Source: JBFMFE01 sp040752295 (GTDB taxonomy: Bacteria > UBP15 > UBA6099 > JBFMBQ01). From it: a stretch of 14,304 nucleotides of DNA. The stretch is taken from assembly GCA_040752295.1 (NCBI GenBank), contig JBFMFE010000053.1:1-14304 (forward strand), read 5' to 3'. The first letter of the stretch is position 1. Each line of letters opens with the position of its first letter. The translations under genes were made by a program, and so were the position numbers. Positions 7,548 to 14,190 of the stretch are shown one piece after another. Under the pieces are notes generated by a model. It searched no databases and was not told the origin of the DNA. It saw only the letters and a program-made list of their open reading frames with translations.

Positions 7548-7970
7548 TCACGACCTTCCCCTTATGGAAAGCGTCAGACGCCGCATCTTCCTGTTGAGGG
7601 TCTCGACGACGGAGTGAAACTTCAGCTCGTTCTTGGCGAGGTCCGCCATCTCGACGTCAATGTCAACGTTGTTGTCGTCGCTCCTGTAGAACGTGTCGTT
7701 CTGCCGCCAGATCGAAGGCTCCACCTTCGTGGGGTCGGGGACCGGGTTGATCGGTATGTGCTGGTGATCGGTCTTGAAGCCCACCAGCCTGTGCGGTTTT
7801 CTCTCGAGCGCCCGTTTGAAGGCGTCCTCGAAATTGACCTCCGACCGCTTGTAATGCGGCGTGTCAACGTTGGCGAGGTTGTGGGATATGACCTTCTGGC
7901 GGAGCGCCGCGGTGTCGAGCGACTTGCGCGCGGCTACGTAGGGTATGCTCTTGAAGAATGCGCCTAACAC
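7548..7970 (-). CDS. flgB: Flagellar basal-body rod protein FlgB (GTG start)
   Basis: A 140-residue proximal rod protein. SHNLANVDTPHYKR (29-42) is the rod-family signature, and the C-terminal helix runs from VDIDVEMADLAKNELKFHSV into a basic end. I chose GTG at 7970 because AAGGGGGAG lies six bases upstream and the product (VLGAFFKSIPYVAARK) then has the normal FlgB length (138 in E. coli). The frame stays open back to a TTG at 8012, but that codon falls at the predicted transcription start and would place the strong ribosome site inside the gene. It is the first structural gene of the rod/ring/export operon, with a sigma70-type promoter just upstream. Confidence 0.93.
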   Translation of the reverse strand: MLGAFFKSIPYVAARKSLDTAALRQKVISHNLANVDTPHYKRSEVNFEDAFKRALERKPHRLVGFKTDHQHIPINPVPDPTKVEPSIWRQNDTFYRSDDNNVDIDVEMADLAKNELKFHSVVETLNRKMRRLTLSIRGRS

Positions 7971-7976
7971 ATACAA

Positions 7977-7985
7977 CTCCCCCTT
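7977..7985 (-). promoter_or_regulatory. Strong ribosome binding site of flgB
   Basis: AAGGGGGAG on the minus strand, six bases before the GTG at 7970. It decides the flgB start over the upstream in-frame TTG. Confidence 0.8.
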
Positions 7986-8018
7986 GAACACATGGTTTTC
8001 ACCACGGATCAATCAGTA

Positions 8019-8047
8019 AATTTATATAACCCGGACGCCGATGTCAA
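8019..8047 (-). promoter_or_regulatory. Putative sigma70 promoter of the flgB operon
   Basis: On the minus strand a perfect -35 TTGACA (8047-8042) is followed after 17 bases by TAAATT (8024-8019), within the AT-rich TATATAAATT. TATAAA at 8026-8021 (15-base spacing) is an alternative -10. The start would fall near 8012-8014, giving a leader of about 42 bases to the GTG start. No sigma54 or FliA-type box was seen here. Confidence 0.5.
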
Positions 8048-8079
8048 TGCCCGGTACAGAAATTTTGAAAAAGCCCCTT

Positions 8080-8505
8080 TTATCCCCTCCTGTCGAAAAA
8101 TTTCGGTTCCCCGCCCCAGCTTTTGTCCGCGAATCTCTCGACCATCTCTTTGCCCTTCCTGATCGTCTTCAGCTTCTCCAGGGATTCCGCCCTCTTCCCG
8201 CCTATCTCTTTCATGAGGGACTCATATTGCTTCCCCACCTGCTCCCCGGCGGCGCGTATCCGGTCGAGCGTCTCGGCGGCGCGCCTCTCCTCGTCGGGGC
8301 TTCCCGTCCTCAACGCCCCTTCAGCCCTGCCGGCAAGCTTCTTTATGTCCTCGAACTCTCTCTGCACGCCGGCGAACGAAGCCCTGACCTCCTCTGCGTT
8401 CCACCCCCCCTCCACCGTCCGCGCAAGCGACTCCATAAGCTCCTTCAACCGGGACAGCCGCCCGAGCCATTCCTCAAGGTCTTTCAGTGTTAGAGCCGTT
8501 TTCAT
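8080..8505 (-). CDS. Putative FliT-like flagellar chaperone (small coiled-coil protein)
   Basis: A 141-residue, charged, helical protein without a signal peptide or membrane segment. Helices cover about residues 6-30, 35-65, 72-100 and 104-125. The C-terminus (LKTIRKGKEMVERFADKSW, then GGEPKFFDRRG) resembles the end of FliT/FlgN-type small flagellar proteins, which often finish with a basic helix, an aromatic residue and an F-[FI]-D-[KR]-[KR] tail. FliT chaperones bind the filament cap protein and other export substrates. The gene lies 109 bases upstream of flgB on the same strand. ATG at 8505 has GGAG only one base upstream, a poor ribosome site, so initiation may be inefficient or unusual. 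Its own promoter and an overlapping palindrome lie just upstream. A generic coiled-coil protein unrelated to flagella cannot be excluded. Confidence 0.6.
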   Translation of the reverse strand: MKTALTLKDLEEWLGRLSRLKELMESLARTVEGGWNAEEVRASFAGVQREFEDIKKLAGRAEGALRTGSPDEERRAAETLDRIRAAGEQVGKQYESLMKEIGGKRAESLEKLKTIRKGKEMVERFADKSWGGEPKFFDRRG

Positions 8506-8510
8506 GCTCC

Positions 8511-8527
8511 GCGATAAGGATTATCGC
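8511..8527. promoter_or_regulatory. Perfect inverted repeat over the predicted transcription start; candidate operator
   Basis: GCGATAA (8511-8517), three bases, then TTATCGC (8521-8527): seven-base arms, fully complementary. It begins three bases past the -10 box of the minus-strand promoter and ends five bases before the ATG at 8505. A dimeric regulator binding there would block initiation; alternatively it forms a short leader hairpin. Confidence 0.55.
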
Positions 8528-8529
8528 CG

Positions 8530-8558
8530 ATTATAACGATTTGCGGCGTCTCTTTCAA
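8530..8558 (-). promoter_or_regulatory. Near-consensus sigma70 promoter of the FliT-like gene
   Basis: Minus strand: -35 TTGAAA (8558-8553), 17-base spacer, perfect -10 TATAAT (8535-8530). The predicted start is A at about 8524, giving a leader of about 19 bases before ATG at 8505. Eleven of twelve box positions match consensus. Confidence 0.72.
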
Positions 8559-8592
8559 AACCCGCGTTGATTCCTCTATATCGGGTTTTCCC

Positions 8593-8620
8593 TTTACATT
8601 TATCGCGCTACCATTAATAT
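8593..8620 (+). promoter_or_regulatory. Possible promoter of the J-domain gene cluster
   Basis: TTTACA (8593-8598) and TAATAT (8615-8620) with a 16-base spacer, in the AT-richer part of the divergent region. Box matches are five and four of six, so this is only a candidate. It would leave a leader of about 60 bases before the ATG at 8687. Confidence 0.3.
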
Positions 8621-8686
8621 CTTTATGCCGTTCTTAATTTGCGGCGGGGAAGTTGACAGCGGGACCGGGGACGGTCTGTTGACGCG

Positions 8687-9409
8687 ATGAAAAACCTCTA
8701 CGAAACCCTCAACGTTCCGGAAGACGCCTCGCCCGACGAAATCAGGAAGGCTTTCCGCGCCCTCGCAAGGCGGTTCCACCCCGACTCGGGGAACGGCGAC
8801 GAATCCCGCTTCCGCGAAATCACGCACGCGCACGAGGTGCTCTCGCGCGCCGAGTCCCGCCGCGACTACGACCGCGCGCTGCGCAACTTCCGCGCGCGCT
8901 CCGGCGACCTCTCCTCTTTCGCGCCCCCGCAGTTCGAGGTAGGCGTCGATCAGCTCGGCAAAATCCTGCGGGAACTCCTGCGCCAGGGCGCCCTCACGCG
9001 CGTCAGAATCAAGCGCAACGGCAGGCTCCTCCTCGATCTCCCGTTCACCGCCGCGACCGCCCTCACCACGCTCGGCTTCGTCCTCGCGCCCCTCCCCACA
9101 GTGCTTCTCAACCTGGGCATCAACAGGTTCCTCGAAATGGAGGTCGTAAACCTCGTCGCCGAGCGTTTCGAGTCCGCGCTCAAAGCCCACGAAGCCGGTC
9201 GCCCCGCCGACGCCGAAAGGCTCTACCTCGAGTGCGCGCGGATGAGCGAATATTTCGTCCCCGCCCACCTCAACCTCGGACTGCTTTACCGCCAGCTCGG
9301 CGAAAAGAAGAAAGCCGTCGAGCGCTTCCGCAAGGTCCTCGAGATCGCGCCTTTCGGCGAAATCGGCGCCGCCGCGCGCCGCAACCTCGACGAACTTCAG
9401 GGCTACTGA
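8687..9409 (+). CDS. J-domain protein with hydrophobic middle segment and C-terminal TPR repeats
   Basis: A 240-residue protein. An N-terminal J domain (about 3-65) has the HPD motif at 31-33, within KAFRALARRFHPDSG, which stimulates the ATPase of DnaK-type Hsp70s. The glycine/phenylalanine and zinc-finger parts of true DnaJ are absent, so this is a specialised co-chaperone. A middle segment (about 104-148) reads as a short beta element followed by a hydrophobic stretch (LPFTAATALTTLGFVLAP and on) that may insert in or lie on the membrane. Residues about 155-235 look like TPR helices (AHEAGRPADAERLYLECARM; YRQLGEKKKAVERFRKVLEI). No clear ribosome site precedes ATG 8687, but the J domain requires a start here. 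It is the first gene of the plus-strand run, 32 bases before the Memo gene. The Hsp70 partner and client are unknown. Confidence 0.85.
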   Translation: MKNLYETLNVPEDASPDEIRKAFRALARRFHPDSGNGDESRFREITHAHEVLSRAESRRDYDRALRNFRARSGDLSSFAPPQFEVGVDQLGKILRELLRQGALTRVRIKRNGRLLLDLPFTAATALTTLGFVLAPLPTVLLNLGINRFLEMEVVNLVAERFESALKAHEAGRPADAERLYLECARMSEYFVPAHLNLGLLYRQLGEKKKAVERFRKVLEIAPFGEIGAAARRNLDELQGY

Positions 9410-9441
9410 CGCGGTCTCTCGTCCCTGGAGGATGGAATCCA

Positions 9442-10683
9442 ATGGAATCCGACCCCGAACAACCCGCCGCAACCCCGGAGCGCCCTAAAATCCGCCCTCT
9501 GGAAGCCTTCCCGGTCGTCGTCGAAAACCGGCAGGTCGTATGCCTCCGCGATCCGCAGCGGATATCCGACCAGACCCTCTTCGTAAGCCGCCACGCCTAT
9601 TTCATCATTTCCCGCTTCAACGGCGAGAACTCCATACTCGACGTCCAGTCCGACTTCGCGCGCCGCTTCGGCGAAATCATTTTCCGGGAACGCATTCTGG
9701 AGCTTATCGCACAGCTCGATGAGGCGTGTTTTCTCGACAACGACCGTTTCCGGCGCCGCCTCGACGACCTGAAAAGTGAGTACGACTCGCGTCCCCTCAG
9801 AAAAGCCTGCCACGCTGGCACGTCCTACCCCGCCGAGCCGGAAGCCCTCCGCAGCCGCCTGGACGAAATCTTCGCCCTCCATCCTCCCGACGGCGCTTCC
9901 CCGAAAAACGCCGCCGCCGCCGTCGCTCCCCACATTGACATCGCCGCCGGCGCCGCCGCATACGCCGCCGCCTATCGCGAAATCTCGGCGTCCGACGCCG
10001 ATACCTTCGTCATCCTCGGCACAGCTCACTCCGGCTCGGGCGACCTGTTCTGCGTTCCCGAAAAGGACTTCGAGACCCCGCTTGGCGCCGTGCTTCTCGA
10101 CCGCGACGCCCTCGAGTCCGTCAGAACAAAACTCGGCGACGCCGTACACGACGGCGAGTTCCACCACCGCGCCGAGCACTCCGTCGAGTTCCAGACGGTC
10201 TTCCTCTCGTACCTCTTCGGCGCGAGGAGGGATTTCAGAATCCTCCCCGTCCTCTGCGACTCGTTCCATCACATGCTCGCGGCAGGCGTGGAACCCCGCG
10301 ACGTTCCCGAGGTGAAAAACCTCGTCGAAGCGCTTCTCGAAATACTCCGCTCCCGTCCGGGGCGCGTCTGCGTCATCGCCGGCGCCGACCTCGCGCACGT
10401 CGGACGCCGATTCGGCGACGACGTTGCGATGACTCACGTCCTCCTCGAACGCGTCAAACGCGAGGACCTCGAAATGCTCGAGAGAGTCGAGGCGTGCGAC
10501 CCCGCGGGATTCTTCGCGAGCCTTGCCGGAGACGGCGATTGGAGACGAATCTGCGGCTTCTCGGCGATATACCTCATGCTAAACCTCCTCGACGGAAAGC
10601 GGGGACGCCTCCTGCTTTACGATCAGGCGGTCGAGCAGCAGGCGCAGTCGGTTGTCAGCTTCGCCGCGCTCGCCTATCATTAA
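9442..10683 (+). CDS. Memo-family protein (AmmeMemoRadiSam system protein B type) with extra N-terminal domain
   Basis: A 413-residue protein. Residues about 118-413 match the Memo family, related in fold to class III extradiol dioxygenases: CHAGTSYPAEPEAL, AAVAPHIDIAAGAAAY, FVILGTAHSG, EHSVEFQ, IAGADLAHVGRRFGD and ICGFSAIYLML. By comparison with human MEMO1, His164, His196 and Cys371 are the likely metal ligands, all present. Residues about 15-105 form a helical extension (RHAYFIISRFNGENSILDVQ, then FRERILELIAQLDEACFLDN) whose layout recalls PqqD-like winged-helix domains. ATG 9442 is chosen because GGAGG precedes it by ten bases; the frame is open upstream, but that would overlap the J-domain gene. 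The usual partners, AMMECR1-like protein A and the radical SAM enzyme, are not in this window. Bacterial Memo proteins have no established reaction. Confidence 0.9.
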   Translation: MESDPEQPAATPERPKIRPLEAFPVVVENRQVVCLRDPQRISDQTLFVSRHAYFIISRFNGENSILDVQSDFARRFGEIIFRERILELIAQLDEACFLDNDRFRRRLDDLKSEYDSRPLRKACHAGTSYPAEPEALRSRLDEIFALHPPDGASPKNAAAAVAPHIDIAAGAAAYAAAYREISASDADTFVILGTAHSGSGDLFCVPEKDFETPLGAVLLDRDALESVRTKLGDAVHDGEFHHRAEHSVEFQTVFLSYLFGARRDFRILPVLCDSFHHMLAAGVEPRDVPEVKNLVEALLEILRSRPGRVCVIAGADLAHVGRRFGDDVAMTHVLLERVKREDLEMLERVEACDPAGFFASLAGDGDWRRICGFSAIYLMLNLLDGKRGRLLLYDQAVEQQAQSVVSFAALAYH

Positions 10684-10691
10684 CGCCGCTC

Positions 10692-12641
10692 ATGAGCCGC
10701 CTCGCGCTCCCGGTAAAAGCCCTCCTCATCGCCGCAGCAAGCGCAGCGGCGGCGCCCGTTTTCGAGAGCGCCTGGCTCGCTCACCGGATCGCGGCGCTCA
10801 ATTCCCTGGCGCTTACGGACCTGGCGCGCCTCTTCGCTTTGATATCCGGCGAGATATGGGTCGCCGTCGCGACCGCTCATTTCGCTGCGACGGCGCTCGC
10901 CCTCGCGGCGGCAGCCGCGCTCTTCCGCGGAAGAATCTCAACGCCCGCTTTCCTTGTCGCCTCCGTCTCCCCGGCGGTCGCCTTCATCCTCTTGCTCGAA
11001 CTCACGGAACCCCTTGAAGAAATAGCGACCTGGCGCCACGCGGACGTTTACTGGCGGGTTTCATCCCCGCTCATCGCGCTGCCCGCGGCGTTCACCCTCG
11101 CCTTCTACGCCGCGATTCAAATGCTCTCGACCCTTTCGAGGAAACTGCTCCCGCGAACGGCGAGACACGTCCTCCTCTCACTGCTGCTGCTATCCGCGGT
11201 CCTCGCGTCCGCCGCGTATCTGCGCGCGTACCCGTCCCCGGGAAAAAGCCGCCTGCCTGTGCGTGTTCGCACGCAGACAGGCCGCGGCGCGATCCTCACC
11301 CCCGGCGCAAACGTCCGCGTCTTCTTCATCGGCGTGGACGGCGCGACCTGGGACGTGATCGGTCCCCTCGCCGAGCGCGGCGTCCTCAAAAACATCGCCG
11401 GTCTCGTGGAGCGCGGCTCGCACGGCAGGATGCGCACGCTCAAGCCCACGCTCTCCCCGCTCATCTGGACGACCATCGCCACCGGACTGCCGCCCGAAAG
11501 ACACGGGATCGGCGGCTTCGTCGAGTACGAAGTCGAAGGACTCACGCGCAACCTCTCCATTCTCCCCGGGCGAAAACCGATGAAATTCTGGAGGAACTTT
11601 CTCGACGGCGACCACGTCGTCAGAACGACCATCAAAAGAACCTCGCGCAGCGGCGCCGCCGTCTGGAACGTACTCTCCGCCGCGGGGCTTTCCGTCAACG
11701 TCGTCCGCTGGCCGGTCTCCTTCCCCCCGGAGCGCGTCAACGGAAGAATGGTCACACACAGAACCTACTATGAACTCCGCGGCGATCCGGCGGAACAAAC
11801 GCGCGGCGGCGCCGGCGGCGCGGAACGCGAAATCACCACCTCGCCCCCGGATTTCGTCAGCGAAATCGCCCCACTCCTCACGCGACCCGAGGACCTCGAC
11901 CCCTCCGCGATGTCCCGTTTTGTCGTCGTCAACGAGCTTTTCCGCCGGCAGTTCCTCCAGTCCGACAGATACGACAAATCCAGCGAGGCGAGCATCCTCA
12001 AGTTCATCCACAACGAGGACGAATTCTTCAACAGGGTCGCGCTCTACGTCCTCGATAATTACCCATCGCGCTTCTTCAGCCTCTACATCTACGGGCTTGA
12101 CGCGGTCCAGCATTACTTCTGGAAGTACATGAAACCGGAAGACTTCTCCGACGTTGATCCGGCGAAACTCGAAACGTACGGCGGCGTCATCCGCGGGTAC
12201 TACGAGTACGTTGACGAAACGATAGGCAAAATCCTCGAAAGGGCGGACGAAAACACCGTCGTCATCGTCGCCTCCGACCACGGCATGGAATCGGTCGCAC
12301 CCGAGGGCGCCGAGGGTTTCCGCTCCGGCTCGCACAGTAACGCCCCGGACGGAATCTTCATCATCGCCGGGAAGGGAATAAACCGGCGCGCGCACGCGCT
12401 CGACGTCCGTCCCGCCGACGTGCTCCCTACGATACTCAGAATCTTCGGCGTCCCCGCCGCCCGCGACGTCGCCGGGAAAACCCTCGACTCCGCGCTCGAC
12501 GAAAAAACCTACCCCGAACGCAAATCCGTCCGCTCATACGAATGGACGACGGAGTGGACCGGCGGGCGTCCGGGAGGAAACAACCACGTAACCGAAAACG
12601 AAATGATCGAACGCCTTAAAAACCTCGGCTATATAAAATAA
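10692..12641 (+). CDS. Membrane-anchored alkaline-phosphatase-superfamily phosphodiesterase (type I phosphodiesterase/nucleotide pyrophosphatase-like)
   Basis: A 649-residue protein with an N-terminal membrane part of about five helices (near 5-25, 52-78, 82-104, 125-145, 158-178) and a catalytic domain from about 208. Visible active-site elements: IGVDGATWDVI (metal ligand Asp216), KPTLSPLIWTTIATGLPPER followed by HGI (Ser255 aligns with the nucleophile position of nucleotide pyrophosphatases), YIYGLDAVQHYFW (Asp470, His474), VIVASDHGM (Asp529, His530) and GSHSNAPDG (His548). This is a complete two-metal set, expected to cleave phosphate mono- or diesters, probably outside the cytoplasm. The substrate is unknown; nucleotides, lipid head groups or glycan phosphodiesters are possible. 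The end RLKNLGYIK is typical of this subfamily. ATG 10692 follows the Memo stop by eight bases; no ribosome site is evident, so coupling is likely. Confidence 0.88.
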   Translation: MSRLALPVKALLIAAASAAAAPVFESAWLAHRIAALNSLALTDLARLFALISGEIWVAVATAHFAATALALAAAAALFRGRISTPAFLVASVSPAVAFILLLELTEPLEEIATWRHADVYWRVSSPLIALPAAFTLAFYAAIQMLSTLSRKLLPRTARHVLLSLLLLSAVLASAAYLRAYPSPGKSRLPVRVRTQTGRGAILTPGANVRVFFIGVDGATWDVIGPLAERGVLKNIAGLVERGSHGRMRTLKPTLSPLIWTTIATGLPPERHGIGGFVEYEVEGLTRNLSILPGRKPMKFWRNFLDGDHVVRTTIKRTSRSGAAVWNVLSAAGLSVNVVRWPVSFPPERVNGRMVTHRTYYELRGDPAEQTRGGAGGAEREITTSPPDFVSEIAPLLTRPEDLDPSAMSRFVVVNELFRRQFLQSDRYDKSSEASILKFIHNEDEFFNRVALYVLDNYPSRFFSLYIYGLDAVQHYFWKYMKPEDFSDVDPAKLETYGGVIRGYYEYVDETIGKILERADENTVVIVASDHGMESVAPEGAEGFRSGSHSNAPDGIFIIAGKGINRRAHALDVRPADVLPTILRIFGVPAARDVAGKTLDSALDEKTYPERKSVRSYEWTTEWTGGRPGGNNHVTENEMIERLKNLGYIK

Positions 12642-12658
12642 AGGCTATATGAAATAAA
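12627..12658 (+). repeat. 16-bp tandem duplication of the phosphodiesterase gene end
   Basis: GGCTATATAAAATAAA (12627-12642) is followed at once by GGCTATATGAAATAAA (12643-12658), 15 of 16 bases identical. The first copy encodes the last residues Gly-Tyr-Ile-Lys and the TAA stop; the second repeats the same codons after the stop, with ATA changed to ATG. Confidence 0.85.
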
Positions 12659-12749
12659 GCCCGCGCGAAGAACGCGCCACGGCGGCGCTCCACCCGGCGC
12701 GCGCGACCCCGGCATACCACACTCGCCGCCGCGCGGGAAAAACGGACGC

Positions 12750-14078
12750 ATGAAACAGCCCACGCGGTCCAGCCGCGTCCCCGCAGCAGTCAGGCTGTCG
12801 TACCCGGTCTCCTATTTCGGAATATCGGTCGTGGACCGCGTCGTGGCGACGTGGGCGATGTATTACTACCTCCCGCCGGAGGGACGCGGACTCCCCTCCC
12901 TCGTGCCCCCCGTCGTCTTCGGCTTCGTGCTCGTCTTCGGGAGGCTCGTGGACGCCGTCGCCGACCCCCTCGTGAGCGCCTGGACGGACCGCTGCCGCTC
13001 GCGCCGCGGAAGGCGCGTCCCCTTCCTCCTCGCGGGCGGCGCGCCCCTCGCACTGTCCCTCGTCCTCCTCTTCCATCCTCCCCACCCGCGGGTGAGCGCC
13101 GCAAACGCCCTCTACCTCGCACTCGTCCTCGGCATGTTTTTCTTCTTCTTCACGCTCTACGTCTGCCCCTACCTCGCACTCATCCCCGAACTCGGAAAAA
13201 CCCCCGCGGAACGAATCAACATCACCACCTCACAGGCGGCGTTCATGCTCGCCGGCGTCGCGACTGCGTTCATCGCATCGGGCGTTCTCATAGAGAACTT
13301 CGGCTTCAGAACAATGGCGTGGGTCATGGCGGCTGCCGCGGCGCTCGCCTTCTACGCCCCCCTCGCCGCCCTCAACGAAAAAAAACACTGCGCCTCCCTG
13401 CCCTCCTCCATGAGCATGTTCGCTTCCCTCCGCGCCACCATCTCGAATCGTCCCTTCCTCGTCTACCTCTGCGGCACGCTCTCCTTCTGGTTCGGCTTCA
13501 ACATCGTCACGCAGGGCGTGTCGTACTACCTCACGGTCCTGATGAACCTGCCCGAAGGCGGCATGGCGACACTCATGGCGCTCAACATGGGAGTCGCACT
13601 CGCCTCGTTCCCCGCCGTCAACCTCCTCTCGCGGCGCCTCGGCAAACGAGCCGTGATGCTCGTCTGCCTCGCCCTCTTCTCCATTCTCCTGCCCATGATC
13701 TATCTCATAGGGCATCCGGCGAACCCCCTCGACCCCCGCGCCTTCGGCTACACGGTGATCGCGCTCGCGGGCATCCCCCTCGCAGCCCTCTTCGTCGTCC
13801 CGAACGCCATCGTCGCCGACCTTACCGACTTCGACGAAAAACTCACCGGCGAACGGCGCGAATCAATGTACTTCGGCGCACAGGGGCTTTTCCTCAAGCT
13901 CGTCCTCGGCGGCAGCTCACTCGTCATGTCGCTCATGTTCAACTCGTTCGGATACGCCGCCGCCGCACCGCTCGGCGTAAGGCTCACCGGACCCGCCGCC
14001 GCCGCATTCGCCGCCGCCGGTTTCATCGCATTCCTCGCCTACCCGGAATCGAAAATCCGCAGGGCAATATCCACCTGA
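12750..14078 (+). CDS. GPH/MFS_2-family cation symporter-like transporter
   Basis: A 442-residue, strongly hydrophobic protein with about 12 membrane helices, of the major facilitator superfamily. Residues 65-92, beginning RLVDAVADPLVSAWTDR and followed by an RRGRRVPF element, match the glycoside-pentoside-hexuronide symporter signature of MelB. Asp68 and Asp72 line up with the two cation-binding aspartates of MelB, while the Asn between them in MelB is Ala71 here. A second family mark is IVADLTDFDEKLTGERRESM with YFGAQGLFLKL after it, near the C-terminal half. MFS_2 members carry sugars in bacteria and lysophospholipids in animals (MFSD2A), so the substrate cannot be read from sequence. ATG 12750 fits the start of helix 1; the ribosome site is weak. 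It lies 108 bases after the phosphodiesterase and may share its transcript. Confidence 0.87.
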   Translation: MKQPTRSSRVPAAVRLSYPVSYFGISVVDRVVATWAMYYYLPPEGRGLPSLVPPVVFGFVLVFGRLVDAVADPLVSAWTDRCRSRRGRRVPFLLAGGAPLALSLVLLFHPPHPRVSAANALYLALVLGMFFFFFTLYVCPYLALIPELGKTPAERINITTSQAAFMLAGVATAFIASGVLIENFGFRTMAWVMAAAAALAFYAPLAALNEKKHCASLPSSMSMFASLRATISNRPFLVYLCGTLSFWFGFNIVTQGVSYYLTVLMNLPEGGMATLMALNMGVALASFPAVNLLSRRLGKRAVMLVCLALFSILLPMIYLIGHPANPLDPRAFGYTVIALAGIPLAALFVVPNAIVADLTDFDEKLTGERRESMYFGAQGLFLKLVLGGSSLVMSLMFNSFGYAAAAPLGVRLTGPAAAAFAAAGFIAFLAYPESKIRRAIST

Positions 14079-14128
14079 CCCGCGCGCCCGGCGTTCCCGG
14101 CAACTCCGCGAAAGCGTCCCGGACAACC

Positions 14129-14157
14129 TTGACCCGCCCGGACGGCAAAACTATAAT
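14129..14157 (+). promoter_or_regulatory. Strong sigma70 promoter of tRNA-Phe
   Basis: TTGACC (14129-14134), 17-base spacer, TATAAT (14152-14157). Eleven of twelve box positions match consensus. The start would be near 14164, leaving a 5' leader of about 27 bases before the mature tRNA for RNase P to remove. Confidence 0.75.
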
Positions 14158-14190
14158 TCAAACGCTTGGCAGGCGTGACGCCATCACTCG

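Noticed and set aside
8521..8528. GGCGATAA on the minus strand, close to the FliA (sigma28) -10 GCCGATAA
   Set aside because: No TAAA-type -35 at the required 15-base spacing (GCCG is there instead); the sequence is part of the palindrome and a much better sigma70 promoter lies just upstream.
8653..8658. Perfect TTGACA on the plus strand before the J-domain gene
   Set aside because: No -10-like sequence lies 15-19 bases downstream; the region there is GC-rich and runs into the start codon.
9403..10437. A 344-codon antisense frame opposite the Memo gene, and similar ones at 8600-9472 and 11190-12395
   Set aside because: Low-complexity Gly/Ala/Glu/Val-rich products opposite well-supported genes; expected from GC-rich codon use.
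12663..12677. GCGCG-AAGAA-CGCGC hairpin between phosphodiesterase and transporter as a terminator
   Set aside because: Only five base pairs and no T-run; such stems are common in GC-rich DNA.
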